The notes beneath the pieces were generated by a model. That model saw nothing but the letters and a program-made list of their open reading frames with translations. It was not told the origin of the DNA and searched no databases. Position numbers and translations under genes: made by a program. A stretch of 64,000 bases of DNA from Ruegeria sp. Alg231-54 (GTDB lineage Bacteria > Pseudomonadota > Alphaproteobacteria > Rhodobacterales > Rhodobacteraceae): NCBI RefSeq assembly GCF_900143525.1, contig NZ_FREZ01000004.1, forward strand, positions 186,001-250,000, read 5' to 3'. This document shows, piece by piece, positions 32,440 to 41,442 of this stretch (within the stretch, counting starts at the first letter, position 1; each line of letters begins with the position of its first letter).

Positions 32440-32503
32440 CGTTCGAGCAATCGCGCCCAGACTGACCGCAAGTCTAGGCTGGCACCGTGCGATTGTTCGA
32501 ACG
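32440..32503. other. Large imperfect inverted repeat (cruciform/hairpin) upstream of mutL
   Basis: In the 282-bp gap after the metal transporter, CGTTCGAGCAATCGCGC (32440-32456) pairs with GTGCGATTGTTCGAACG (32487-32503) at 15 of 17 positions. The 30-nt loop itself holds CCAG/CTGG and AGACT/AGTCT pairs. No T-run follows on either strand, so a classical terminator is unlikely. It may be a structured RNA, a REP-like element or an mRNA-end stabiliser. The remainder of the gap shows no coding signal. Confidence 0.55.
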
Positions 32504-32573
32504 CCCCCTCCTCACATTAAATGCAAGCCAAAGCGGTGGCAGAATCGCGCGCGTATGTGCTAGGTCTGGTGGT

Positions 32574-34418
32574 ATGGCGCAGGCACACCCCAATATCAGC
32601 GAAAATCGACCGGTCATCCGGCAACTTGACGACGCAGCAATCAACCGTATTGCCGCAGGCGAGGTTGTTGAACGTCCGGCTTCTGCAGTAAAGGAATTGG
32701 TGGAAAATGCCATCGACGCTGGCGCAACCCGCGTCGCGATCGACATTGCCGATGGGGGTAAGACGCTGATTCGCGTCACCGATGATGGCTGTGGGATTGC
32801 CGCTGAGGATCTGCCATTGGCCCTGTCGCGCCACGCGACCTCGAAAATTGATGGGTCCGATTTGTTGAATATCCACACCTTCGGGTTTCGGGGTGAGGCG
32901 CTGCCATCGCTCGGCGCCGTCGGGCGCCTGACCATTACCAGCCGGGTGCCGGGGGGCGAGGCGGCCTCGGTCCATGTGGCGGGTGGTCGGATCGAGGCGG
33001 TGAAACCTGCCGCCTTACGTGCTGGCACGGTGGTTGAACTGCGCGATCTCTTTTTCGCCACGCCTGCGCGATTGAAATTTATGCGCACCGACCGGGCTGA
33101 AGCGCAGGCGATTTCCGATACAGTCAAACGTCTTGCCATGGCCGAACCTGCGGTAACTTTCACTCTGCGTGACGTCTCTGGTGGTGGAGAGGGGCGCGTG
33201 ACCTTCCGCGCCGACCGCGAAAATGGTGATCTGTTTGACGCGCTTCACGCCCGACTGGCCCGCGTGATCGGGCGCGAGTTTGCTGAAAATGCCCTGCAGA
33301 TCGATGCCACGCGTGAGGGGATCCGGTTGTACGGTTACGCCGCCTTGCCGACCTATTCGCGCGGTGCGGCGGTGGCGCAGTATCTGTTCGTCAATGGTCG
33401 TCCTGTGCGCGACAAGATGCTGACGGGCGCGCTGCGGGCGGCCTATTTCGATTTCCTCAGCCGGGATCGTCATCCGGCAGCAGCATTGTTCATCGATTGC
33501 GATCCGACGTTGGTCGACGTGAATGTGCATCCGGCAAAGTCCGAGGTCCGGTTCCGCGATCCGGGCGTCGCGCGCGGGTTGATCGTCTCGGCCCTGAGGC
33601 ACGCGCTGGCCGAGGCCGGACACAGGGCCTCCTCCACAGTGGCGAATGCGACTTTGGGCGCTATGCGTCCGGAACCGGCACAACCTGCGCCGGCACGCGT
33701 CTATCAGATGGACCGTCCCTCGCCAGCTGCTCGAAAAGTGGCGTATCAGGCACAAGCACCGGGATTTGCCGAACTGTCTCAGGACTACAGCGGCAGCATT
33801 GTCGAACCGGCTTCGGTCCCAGAAACACCGGTCGAAGACCTGCCTTTGGGGGCGGCGCGTGGGCAGGTGCATGAGAACTACATCATCGCCCAAACCGCAG
33901 ACGGCATGGTGATCGTAGATCAACATGCGGCACATGAGCGGCTGGTTTATGAAAGGCTCAAAAACCAGATGGCCGAGAACGGCGTCGCAGCGCAGGCGCT
34001 TCTGATCCCGGAAATTGTTGAACTGTCCGACAGCGATTGCGCGCGCCTGATGCATGTTGCGGATGACCTGACAAAGCTGGGACTGACGATTGAACCCTTT
34101 GGTGGCGGTGCGGTCGCTGTGCGTGAAACGCCGGCCATTCTGGGCGAGGTGGACGCACGGGCGATGATCCTGGATATATTGGATGAACTGGCCGATCAGG
34201 GCGAAAGCCAGATGGTGCAAGCGCGGATTGAGGCGATCCTCAGCCGGGTGGCCTGTCATGGGTCCGTCCGGTCGGGTCGCCGTATGCGGGCCGAAGAAAT
34301 GAACGCCCTACTACGGGAAATGGAGGCCACGCCCCATTCCGGTCAGTGCAACCACGGGCGGCCGACTTATGTGGAATTGAAGCTGAGCGATATCGAGCGA
34401 TTGTTCGGCCGCAGTTGA
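32574..34418 (+). CDS. mutL: DNA mismatch repair protein MutL
   Basis: A 614-residue MutL. The N-terminal GHKL ATPase has [19 protein letters not shown] (catalytic Glu), [15 protein letters not shown] and the GFRGEAL lid motif. The C-terminal domain carries the endonuclease motif DQHA-x2-E-x4-E ([12 protein letters not shown]), so this MutL is probably a nicking enzyme, consistent with the absence of MutH in most alphaproteobacteria. I chose the ATG at 32574 ([10 protein letters not shown]); the frame opens earlier at 32487 without a good start. Confidence 0.96.
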   Translation: MAQAHPNISENRPVIRQLDDAAINRIAAGEVVERPASAVKELVENAIDAGATRVAIDIADGGKTLIRVTDDGCGIAAEDLPLALSRHATSKIDGSDLLNIHTFGFRGEALPSLGAVGRLTITSRVPGGEAASVHVAGGRIEAVKPAALRAGTVVELRDLFFATPARLKFMRTDRAEAQAISDTVKRLAMAEPAVTFTLRDVSGGGEGRVTFRADRENGDLFDALHARLARVIGREFAENALQIDATREGIRLYGYAALPTYSRGAAVAQYLFVNGRPVRDKMLTGALRAAYFDFLSRDRHPAAALFIDCDPTLVDVNVHPAKSEVRFRDPGVARGLIVSALRHALAEAGHRASSTVANATLGAMRPEPAQPAPARVYQMDRPSPAARKVAYQAQAPGFAELSQDYSGSIVEPASVPETPVEDLPLGAARGQVHENYIIAQTADGMVIVDQHAAHERLVYERLKNQMAENGVAAQALLIPEIVELSDSDCARLMHVADDLTKLGLTIEPFGGGAVAVRETPAILGEVDARAMILDILDELADQGESQMVQARIEAILSRVACHGSVRSGRRMRAEEMNALLREMEATPHSGQCNHGRPTYVELKLSDIERLFGRS

Positions 34419-34470
34419 TCCATTGGCTTGGTTGGGCTATGGAGAATAAAACAAGAACACCCGAGGCGAC

Positions 34471-35700
34471 ATGATCGTGATTGCAGGAACCCAATATGCG
34501 CTGAACGACCCCGTGATCCTAACCGTGGGTGGGGTTGTTACGCTGATCCTGCTGTTGCTGTTTTTGTCGCTGCGCGCAGCCAACCGGTCGGCCCGTATGG
34601 CAGAACCTTTGTCCCGCCAGATGGCGCACCTGGGCCAGCATGTGCAGCAGTTGGGGCAGGGGCAGGAACAATTGCGCGGTGGCTTGCAGCATGTTTCGGA
34701 CACGCAGGCCAATGCGCAGGTGCAGGTAATCCAAACGGTTGAATCCCGCCTGTCCTCGGTCCAGCAGCAGATGAATGACCGACTGGCGGATAACGCGATG
34801 AAATCGGCGCGTGCTTTGGCCGAGATGCAGGAGCGGATGAAGGAATCCCTGCATGGATCATCCAAACAAACCGCGACATCTCTGACGCAGTTGCAGGAGC
34901 GTCTGTCCGCCATCGACAAGGCGCAGGACAATATCACAAAACTGTCGGGCGACGTGCTGTCTTTGCAGGATATCCTGTCGAACAAGCAAACGCGTGGTGC
35001 GTTTGGTGAGATTCAGCTGAATGATATCGTCTCTAAGGCGCTGCCTTCTGATAGTTTCCAGCTGCAGGCAACCCTGTCGAATGGACGCCGCGCAGATTGC
35101 CTGATCAACCTCCCGAACCCTCCAGGACCGATTGTCATCGACAGCAAGTTTCCGTTGGAGGCCTATGAGGCGCTGATCGGTTCGACCAATGACATGGAGT
35201 TGAAGGCGGCGGTTCAGATGTTCCGCAGCACGGTGCGCAAGCACATTACAGATATTTCCGAGAAGTATATTCTGGACGGTGAAACGGCTGATGGTGCACT
35301 GATGTTCCTACCGTCCGAGGCGGTCTATGCCGAACTTCATGCCAAATTTCCTGAACTGGTGCAGGAGAGTTTCACCAAACGCGTGTGGATCGTCTCGCCC
35401 ACCACCTGCATGGCGACACTGAACACGATGCGTGCGATCCTCAAAGACGCGCGGATGCGGGAACAAGCTGGGGCGATCCGCAAAGAACTGGGTTTGCTGC
35501 ACAAGGATGTTGAGCGTTTGGGTGATCGGGTCGGCAATCTGGACCGCCATTTCGGGCAGGCGGCCAAGGATATCTCGGAAATCAAGATCAGCGCGGAAAA
35601 GGCTGGCCGCCGGGCTCAGCGGTTGGATAACTTCGATTTCGAGGAACTGGCGCCTGACGATCACACAAATGTTGTGCCTTTGGGGCAGTCCGAGGGCTAA
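34471..35700 (+). CDS. rmuC: DNA recombination protein RmuC homologue
   Basis: A 409-residue protein with an N-terminal membrane helix (about residues 14-32, ILTVGGVVTLILLLLFLSL-like), a long coiled coil rich in Gln to about residue 160 and the RmuC domain (QLNDIVSKALPSDSFQLQATL, VIDSKFPLEAYEAL, FLPSEAVYAEL). RmuC limits inversions and is a putative nuclease-fold protein. It follows mutL by 52 bp and converges on the next gene with a 3-bp gap. Confidence 0.92.
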   Translation: MIVIAGTQYALNDPVILTVGGVVTLILLLLFLSLRAANRSARMAEPLSRQMAHLGQHVQQLGQGQEQLRGGLQHVSDTQANAQVQVIQTVESRLSSVQQQMNDRLADNAMKSARALAEMQERMKESLHGSSKQTATSLTQLQERLSAIDKAQDNITKLSGDVLSLQDILSNKQTRGAFGEIQLNDIVSKALPSDSFQLQATLSNGRRADCLINLPNPPGPIVIDSKFPLEAYEALIGSTNDMELKAAVQMFRSTVRKHITDISEKYILDGETADGALMFLPSEAVYAELHAKFPELVQESFTKRVWIVSPTTCMATLNTMRAILKDARMREQAGAIRKELGLLHKDVERLGDRVGNLDRHFGQAAKDISEIKISAEKAGRRAQRLDNFDFEELAPDDHTNVVPLGQSEG

Positions 35701-35703
35701 GCG

Positions 35704-36108
35704 TTACTGGATCGACAGATCCACGTTATAACCGACCGTCTTGTCGGTATCGCGGTCATTACCCATCAGGTAGACTCGAATCGTGTAATCGCCGTCCTCG
35801 GGCAGGTCGATGCGCGCGGTATTGCCGTCGATCGAGCCGTTGTAGATCGCAACGCCATCACTGCCGGGCGGTAAAATGTTGAAATAGATCACTCCATTGC
35901 CATTTGTATCACTGACTTTGAGGTCGGCAAACATCTCTTGCCCGGCCTTTGCGCCCAGCTTGTAGTCGAAGTACTCATTCCCGGTGACGGTCCCGCTGAC
36001 CATCGTCCCGAAATTACCCGGTTCGAACTTCACGTCAGCGACCAACTGAGCAGAAGCGACAGATGAAAAACCCACAAGGGCAAGAATAAAGAACATAGTC
36101 CGGGTCAT
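35704..36108 (-). CDS. Hypothetical exported beta-sandwich protein
   Basis: A 134-residue protein with a clear signal peptide (residues 1-20, ending VASAQ). The mature part has alternating hydrophobic strands and a C-terminal DGDYTIRVYLMGNDRD segment like pre-peptidase C-terminal domains. No catalytic motif is visible. It is probably periplasmic, with unknown function. Confidence 0.7.
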   Translation of the reverse strand: MTRTMFFILALVGFSSVASAQLVADVKFEPGNFGTMVSGTVTGNEYFDYKLGAKAGQEMFADLKVSDTNGNGVIYFNILPPGSDGVAIYNGSIDGNTARIDLPEDGDYTIRVYLMGNDRDTDKTVGYNVDLSIQ

Positions 36109-36166
36109 TTCAAATGCCTCCTCTAATCAGCTTGCAGGGCAGGGTACCATATGAGCGCTGATTGCG

Positions 36167-36826
36167 TCAGATCCTCAGGAACGGCTGGAACAGGCGCGGC
36201 ATCAGCTTGTTAAATTTCAGCGGCGCGTCAGTGACCGCCAGGCAAATGCAATCCCCCGTAATGTCTGCTGTAGGAGTATGGTGGAGGTCTTCATCTGCAA
36301 TTTCGACATCGCCACGGGCGAAGTGGTCGACCTCGTCCGAAAACGCGCCTTGCAAAACCATGGTCAGTTCCACGCCGTTGTGGCTGTGATCCGGAACTGC
36401 GGTGCCCGCCGGAATGAACAGCAACCGAGCTGTTGCATCACCGGTCGTCGGCAGGATCGCCTGTTTGACCCCCATGCCGATTGGTCGCCAGCGGATGTCG
36501 TTCACATCGCCGCCAACGTAATCCTGCAACGGGCTTGGCAAAACCGAGCAGCCGGGTCGCCTGGGTTTGGCAATCGGCGCACCGTTTGCGATCAAAGCCA
36601 TCGTTTCCGCAAGTGCTTTGTCGTTCATCGCAACGGTCTCGTCCTGTTTTTCCAGGACATATCCGCCAACGGCGTCAAAGCTTTCGGCCAGCGCACGACA
36701 TTGATTGCACAGGGAAAGATGTGTCGAGACCATCAGGTCGAAAGCCTCGGGCAGAGTGCCTGCGGCGTAAGCCATCAGCAGGTCGTCTGTCAGGTGATGT
36801 TTGATCTTATTGCTCATTTCCGTCAT
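36167..36826 (-). CDS. chrR: ChrR family anti-sigma factor
   Basis: A 219-residue zinc anti-sigma factor. The N-terminal ZAS domain has ligands H11, H36, C40 and C43 (HLSLCNQC), and the C-terminal cupin has HSHNGVE and the late LHHTP His. In Rhodobacter sphaeroides the N-domain inhibits RpoE, and the cupin domain is needed for release on singlet oxygen. The gene begins one base after the rpoE stop, so the two are co-transcribed. An alternative start is the ATG at 36817. Confidence 0.93.
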   Translation of the reverse strand: MTEMSNKIKHHLTDDLLMAYAAGTLPEAFDLMVSTHLSLCNQCRALAESFDAVGGYVLEKQDETVAMNDKALAETMALIANGAPIAKPRRPGCSVLPSPLQDYVGGDVNDIRWRPIGMGVKQAILPTTGDATARLLFIPAGTAVPDHSHNGVELTMVLQGAFSDEVDHFARGDVEIADEDLHHTPTADITGDCICLAVTDAPLKFNKLMPRLFQPFLRI

Positions 36827-36827
36827 C

Positions 36828-37385
36828 TCAATTCATCGCATGGCGCAAGCGGTCTAGCGCCAGCCGTATCCGTGATTTGATCGTTCCCAGTGGCAATCCA
36901 GTCTGAGAAGCGATTTCTCGATGGCTCAGATCGCCAAAATAGGCCTTCTCGATCAGTTGTCTTTGCGCCTCTGGCAGCGCGGTCATCGCGTTGCGCAGCT
37001 GCGCGGTTTCCTGTTGCAGCACGAGTATGTCGTCCTGCTCCGGTTCAGCCTCGGGTCCCCATCCCAGTTCTTCGGGCTCGGGGCGACGTTGTTTGCGCAG
37101 GACGTCGATGCGCTTGTTCCGGGCGATCGTGAACACCCATGTGGCCACGGTTGCCCGCGTGGGGTCGAACAAATGTGACTTGTGCCACAGCGTGACCATC
37201 ACCTCTTGAGCGCACTCTTCGGCCATGGCCGCATCTGAGCCCGACTTGATCAGGAACGCCTTGATCCGCGGCGCGAAGTGCTGAAACAACTCAGCAAACG
37301 CTGCCTGATCCTGCGCGTCCCTTATACGTTTGACGTGGTCAACCCACTCAGCTCGTTTGTCACAACTGTCTTGCGCTCGGTTCAC
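36828..37385 (-). CDS. rpoE: ECF sigma factor RpoE (singlet-oxygen response type)
   Basis: A 185-residue ECF sigma factor with region 2 (AFAELFQHFAPRIKAFLIKSG, then ATWVFTIARNKRIDVLRK) and region 4 (LSHREIASQTGLPLGTIKSRIR). It closely resembles R. sphaeroides RpoE, which responds to singlet oxygen. I place the start at a GTG (37385) preceded by AAGGGA. The open frame extends to an ATG at 37484, but an RpoE-type promoter at 37490-37518 would start transcription at about 37482, over that ATG. A 218-residue product is the alternative if another promoter is used. Confidence 0.85.
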   Translation of the reverse strand: MNRAQDSCDKRAEWVDHVKRIRDAQDQAAFAELFQHFAPRIKAFLIKSGSDAAMAEECAQEVMVTLWHKSHLFDPTRATVATWVFTIARNKRIDVLRKQRRPEPEELGWGPEAEPEQDDILVLQQETAQLRNAMTALPEAQRQLIEKAYFGDLSHREIASQTGLPLGTIKSRIRLALDRLRHAMN

Positions 37386-37489
37386 CGGTTTTCCCTTGAT
37401 GCGTTTCTTTGCGCGCCACGGTTTCTGTGAAGGCCTGCTGGCCACCGGTTCATCCAAGGTCGCGGTATCGATCTCGGTAAACATAACAA

Positions 37490-37518
37490 CATTACGCGGT
37501 AAGGCCCAAGCTGGATCA
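37490..37518 (-). promoter_or_regulatory. RpoE-dependent autoregulatory promoter
   Basis: On the minus strand, TGATCC (37518-37513) is followed after exactly 18 bp by TAATG (37494-37490). This matches the Rhodobacter RpoE promoter pattern (TGATCC, N18, TAA-type -10). It faces rpoE-chrR, implying positive autoregulation. Confidence 0.75.
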
Positions 37519-37633
37519 CATTGTGATGCGATTTTAATCCGAACCGGACCATGTTTCGTATGATAGGTATCTATATGTCAAAGAAAACAGCGCCGTTTGA
37601 ACGGCTTGCAGGCAAATTGGAACACTGACGAGA

Positions 37634-38407
37634 ATGAACAGGATCGACCATATTTCAGGCCATACTTACCACGGTCGAAAAGGCGGGATCGAGAATGCGT
37701 TTCGGTATTCCATCGATTACATCCTGTTGGACCCAGAAGCCCGACCTGACACACCGCTTTTGTTTTCGATGAACCGTGTAAATGCGATGTATTGGCGAGA
37801 CCGTGACCACGGCGGTGAACCCGGCAAAGGGAAGGGTGCGGTGTGGTTGCGAGCCAAATTCAACGAAATGGGTGTGACGCAACCTGCAAGGCTTGAGTTG
37901 CTGACGCAGCCACGGGTGCTGGGGCATGTCTTCAATCCGGTCAGCTTCTGGTTCTGTTTCGATGCCAATGAACAACTATATGCGGTGGTAGCAGAGGTTA
38001 CGAACACTTACGGCACGCGCCACAGCTATCTGTGCAACAATCCCGGGTTTGCGCCGATCCAGCCGACGGATCGCATCGTTGCGGACAAGCTGATGCATGT
38101 CTCACCGTTTCAAAAGATCGAAGGGACGTATGAGTTCCGATTCGACCATCGCCCCGAACGTATCGGCGTCTGGATTGACTATGGTCGAAAAGCGGGTGGA
38201 TTGATTGCCACCCTGATCGGGCCGCGCGCGCCACTGACCAACCGGGCAATCCTGTGGTCGTTGCTGCGGCGTCCCTTCGGTGCGCGACGTGCGTTTTTCC
38301 TGATTGTCTGGCAGGCGATCAAACTTAAGATCAAAAAGGCCCGGTTTGTTCCGTTCCGAACCGCCCCTGTGCCCGATCAGCCGATATCCCGCAGTCGCAA
38401 GCCTTAG
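37634..38407 (+). CDS. DUF1365 domain-containing protein
   Basis: A 257-residue DUF1365 protein with the family segments HISGHTYHGRKGGIENAFRY, NPVSFWFCFDANEQLYAVVAEVTNTYG and HVSPFQKIEGTYEFRF. The family often sits with cyclopropane fatty acid synthase genes and in RpoE regulons of Rhodobacter. Here it is divergent from rpoE-chrR, which fits that link, although I see no clear RpoE promoter on this side. The molecular function is unknown; lipid modification is a contextual guess. Confidence 0.87.
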   Translation: MNRIDHISGHTYHGRKGGIENAFRYSIDYILLDPEARPDTPLLFSMNRVNAMYWRDRDHGGEPGKGKGAVWLRAKFNEMGVTQPARLELLTQPRVLGHVFNPVSFWFCFDANEQLYAVVAEVTNTYGTRHSYLCNNPGFAPIQPTDRIVADKLMHVSPFQKIEGTYEFRFDHRPERIGVWIDYGRKAGGLIATLIGPRAPLTNRAILWSLLRRPFGARRAFFLIVWQAIKLKIKKARFVPFRTAPVPDQPISRSRKP

Positions 38408-38494
38408 CCCCTGGGTCTTTGCTTAAGATCAAAGACTCAGCCCCGTCCTCATGGTTGTGGTATTATTGAAACCGCGAATTTGAGGAGCTGGGTC

Positions 38495-38812
38495 ATGATG
38501 GAAATTTCGCCAAGGAAAATCGCTCAGGTTGCGATGATGGGGCGCGAGTTGGGTCGCGCCGAGGGCGAATTGCGTGCCTTCATCGACCGGATGAGCGAGG
38601 ACGAACAGGCCGAACTGGTGGCTGTCATGTGGGTCGGGCGCGAAAGCTTTTTCGCCGAAGATCTGCCTGAGGCCATCGCAACAGCCAAGTCCGAGGCTTC
38701 GACCCCTTGCGCGGACTACCTGATTGGTACGCCGCATATGTCGGATCACCTTGAAAATGGCTTAGATGCACTGGGAATCTCGGCTGAGGATGTGGAAAAC
38801 GACCTGATGTAA
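38495..38812 (+). CDS. DUF3775 domain-containing protein
   Basis: A 105-residue acidic protein (EISPRKIAQVAMMGRELGRA at the start, LIGTPHMSDHLENGLDALG near the end) of the DUF3775 family. GAGGAG precedes the ATG. It is a single gene of unknown function with no signal peptide. Confidence 0.75.
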   Translation: MMEISPRKIAQVAMMGRELGRAEGELRAFIDRMSEDEQAELVAVMWVGRESFFAEDLPEAIATAKSEASTPCADYLIGTPHMSDHLENGLDALGISAEDVENDLM

Positions 38813-38947
38813 GTGCAACGGATATGTGCAACCGGTGCAGCCCGCAAATTGCAAACCATTCGCCGAATACCCGGTTTTCGGATAACATGATCAGGAAGCC
38901 CGAAAGCCACCATTCAGGCTGGGGTACCAGAAGACGGAGCGTGATCC

Positions 38948-40021
38948 ATGTGGCGCGTCTTGCAAGTGTTTGCGGTTCTCGCGTTTTGCGTGGGCTTCCA
39001 TTCCCGCCCGGCCGAAGCCTGCGGCGTCTGCGTTGAGCTTCCGGAATATTCTCTGGCGGACCGGATTCTTTCTGCTCGTGTGATCGTGCTGGCGGCACCA
39101 TCGCCAGACAACCCTTTCAGGTTCTCCCCCGTTTCGGTTTTGAAAGGCACGCCGGAACAGGTTGAGGCTTTGCCCGAAATACCTTTCCTGGTCGACAGCG
39201 TCATGCGATCCGCCTTTCGTGCGAACCTGGACAGAACAGTTTTGATGGTCTACGGGACGGGGTATCAGGACAAGGCCGGTCGTAGCCTGCCCAGCGGTTG
39301 GACCAAGGGGTTCTTAATGACACCGGATCGGGCCCACTTCCTTGAAACACTGCGTGCCGAAGGGCAGGGCTGGGCCAGTGGCGCGCCGGATCGCGCGGCG
39401 CAGGTTGCGTTTTTTAGTGCCTATCTCACACACGAAGATCGCCTGTTGCGCAACACGGCGCTAATCGAAATCCACCGCGCGCCCTATTGGCTTTTGACCC
39501 ATCTGACCGATGCCGTGCCAACCGCACAATTGCTGCAGGATCTTCGCAATCCCAATCGTCTTGCCTACGCACCGGCACTTATCCGATTGTTGGGTCTTCA
39601 GTCGGACCCAAAGGCCAAAGAACGCGTAAGGCTTGGTTATCAAAGCGCGCTTCGCAGTGGAGGCCTCAACCTGTACGACTGGGGTTTGGCGGGTATCGCA
39701 GCGGATGGTGATCAGGCAATCCTTGAAATTGAAAAGTCGCTGCAGCGGCCCGAACGCACGGCCGACGAAAAGCGAATCCTGATCCGCAGTCTGGCCGATG
39801 GCGGAACGACCTATCCCGATTTGCGACCCCGAATCCTGGATGTGTTTCGGCATCAGTTGGACAAAGACAGCACTGTTGCGATCTGGATTGCCCTGGCTGT
39901 ACGACCTTGGGGCACCAATGCACTGAACCCCAACTTTGAGGCTATCATGGCCCAATATGATCTAGACCCGGCGACGCTGTTTCTCATGCGAGCGGCAATC
40001 GAAGCTGACGAACCGGGTTAA
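38948..40021 (+). CDS. Hypothetical exported protein with CGVC motif
   Basis: A 357-residue protein with a signal peptide (residues 1-24, ending PAEA) directly followed by CGVCVELPEYSLADRI. The N-terminal 130 residues look beta-rich; the rest is helical with HEAT-like character (LLRNTALIEIHRAPYWLL, then PALIRLLGLQSDPKAKERVRL). The CxxC close to the mature N-terminus may form a disulfide or bind metal. I do not recognise a characterised family. It is the last gene before tRNA-Ser. Confidence 0.7.
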   Translation: MWRVLQVFAVLAFCVGFHSRPAEACGVCVELPEYSLADRILSARVIVLAAPSPDNPFRFSPVSVLKGTPEQVEALPEIPFLVDSVMRSAFRANLDRTVLMVYGTGYQDKAGRSLPSGWTKGFLMTPDRAHFLETLRAEGQGWASGAPDRAAQVAFFSAYLTHEDRLLRNTALIEIHRAPYWLLTHLTDAVPTAQLLQDLRNPNRLAYAPALIRLLGLQSDPKAKERVRLGYQSALRSGGLNLYDWGLAGIAADGDQAILEIEKSLQRPERTADEKRILIRSLADGGTTYPDLRPRILDVFRHQLDKDSTVAIWIALAVRPWGTNALNPNFEAIMAQYDLDPATLFLMRAAIEADEPG

Positions 40022-40192
40022 CGTCGCGGTGACGCTCCACATAGTTCCAAATCGCATTAGGGAACAGATGGGGCAGCACTTTCACCAAGCAAATGCATCC
40101 CAACAGCACCGACGCAATCGAATTCAGAAAAATATCGCGCTTGATCAAAATCGTCTTGTATCTGGTCGACATGCAAGGATATACCGGCCAGC

Positions 40193-40282
40193 GGAGACGT
40201 GGCCGAGTGGTCGAAGGCGCTCCCCTGCTAAGGGAGTAGGCCCGGAAGGGTCTCGAGGGTTCGAATCCCTTCGTCTCCGCCA
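40193..40282 (+). tRNA. tRNA-Ser (anticodon GCU)
   Basis: A 90-nt type II tRNA with encoded CCA. The acceptor stem is GGAGACG / CGTCTCC with discriminator G, the anticodon stem is CTCCC / GGGAG with loop CTGCTAA (anticodon GCT), there is an extended variable arm, and the T-arm holds GGTTCGAATCC. It reads AGC/AGU codons. Its 3' 62 nt are duplicated at 43081, marking an integration site. Confidence 0.97.
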
Positions 40283-40285
40283 TAA
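40221..40285 (+). repeat. attL: tRNA-Ser 3' half, direct repeat copy 1
   Basis: These 65 bases, running from the anticodon stem (TCCCCTGCTAAGGG) through CCA to ATAA, are identical to 43081-43145. After two mismatches a further 10 bases (TATTGATTTT) also match. This copy is part of the intact tRNA. Confidence 0.95.
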
Positions 40286-40707
40286 CCTATTGATTTTTAT
40301 TGTTAATTAATTTGCGCTGCATCGCAGAATAACAGGTATTTCTTTCGACTAGCTTGTTCCAATTTTACATTGAACTTAAACGGTTTTTCTCAAACCACCT
40401 TGGAAAACTAGCACAAAATTGGCACAGATTCGGCTCCGCGACCGAATCTTGTAAATTAGTTTTCCAGCGGCTTCGCAGTTGCAAAAATACTGCCGGTGGA
40501 AAGCTGCAACAACACATGGAATCAAAAGAAAGTCCTTTGTGGACAGCGCTCGTCGGTAGCGTTGCGCAAGCAGTTACGCCCAGCTTGCTTCAACATCGAG
40601 ACAGCAAGCAATTGTCCGCAAATTTTTTGGGGGAACACGGATCATTGGCGGCTGCGACAGGTGCGCCGATCAAATCGCTCCAAAGACTACCAGAGTAGGT
40701 GGGGAGG
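40286..40707. other. Left non-coding end of the island
   Basis: These 422 bases between attL and the first island gene hold no convincing gene. The 16-mer GCACAAAATTGGCACA at 40411-40426 recurs exactly at the other end of the island (43007-43022), as expected of arm-type recombinase sites. A 60-codon frame from ATG 40516 is possible but has no ribosome-binding site. Confidence 0.55.
40411..40426 (+). repeat. Arm-like repeat, left copy
   Basis: GCACAAAATTGGCACA, identical to 43007-43022 and in the same orientation. It lies 126 bp inside attL. Confidence 0.6.
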
Positions 40708-41442
40708 CTACGTGAAGGGGATCGTCACGTTGAATTCGTTTTTGATCCAACCTTTGTCACCCTTCCGAAGAGCGAGCGACAATGACTTTCTTAGATTTCG
40801 TTTCCTAGTTGCCACCAAGTCCTCCCGAAATACCGACAGCATCAAGAGGCTCAGTCCTCTTATGACTAGCCTATTTCTATGATCCCATTTTCCCAAAGAC
40901 GCAGGATCATTGGAGAAAAAATTTGGGCCGTCTTCGGAGGACATTCTGAAGACTTTAGCCGAGCCATGGACCGCTTTCGACAGAACGGCGTACTCGGATT
41001 TTAAGACATCTAACCCACAGGTTCTTTGTTCGCGCCCTGCGTTGCTTGGATGTTTGACAAAGTATGCGTGCAGCTCAGAAAACTGCGTTTTAAAACTGTT
41101 CTTCTCCCAAAGTTGTAATTCGATTGGATGATCCATAAAAAAAAGGCAATTCAGATAGTTTTCAATTGCCGCTCGTTGAGATTGAAGTGCGGTTCTCCAT
41201 TGACCGCTCCTTGCCAGAAGGTAGGCGACGAGTAAGTCGTTTTGGCCTTCAAGAGCAAATTGAAGTGAGCCAGGCGTCAGTCTGTCATCTAGTAGCTCAC
41301 TTCGCCATGCTTGCATTGCTACAAGGCGCCGAAATGCGCCTTTAAACACCGGTCTTCCTTCAAGCTCGGATTCAGTTGACGCCCATTGAGCCTTCCATCG
41401 CGCTTCAAAAGCATTGAAATTCGCATCAAGTTCGGCCGTCAA
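40708..41442 (-). CDS. Island protein of unknown function, 244 aa (possible HEPN/DUF5677-like)
   Basis: A mainly helical soluble protein with no signal peptide. The part SQRAAIENYLNCLFFMDHP followed some 60 residues later by EYAVLSKAVHGSAKVFR faintly recalls DUF5677/HEPN-like proteins, which share an acidic helix and an LS..vHG motif. The catalytic Rx4-6H motif of HEPN RNases is not present, so nuclease activity should not be assumed. It is the last cistron of the operon; its ATG overlaps the preceding stop by 4 bp. It could be an effector protein of the island. I do not recognise it with confidence. Confidence 0.7.
   Translation of the reverse strand: MTAELDANFNAFEARWKAQWASTESELEGRPVFKGAFRRLVAMQAWRSELLDDRLTPGSLQFALEGQNDLLVAYLLARSGQWRTALQSQRAAIENYLNCLFFMDHPIELQLWEKNSFKTQFSELHAYFVKHPSNAGREQRTCGLDVLKSEYAVLSKAVHGSAKVFRMSSEDGPNFFSNDPASLGKWDHRNRLVIRGLSLLMLSVFREDLVATRKRNLRKSLSLALRKGDKGWIKNEFNVTIPFT

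Noticed and set aside
38410..38445. GTCTTTG/CAAAGAC stem after the DUF1365 gene as a terminator
   Set aside because: The 7-bp stem is not followed by a T-run, so it is not a convincing intrinsic terminator.
40354..40698. Possible small gene (or its 60-codon ATG form from 40516) at the left end of the island
   Set aside because: No ribosome-binding site, no recognisable domain, and the longer form overlaps the arm-like repeat. It might be a remnant of an island gene, but the evidence is too weak.
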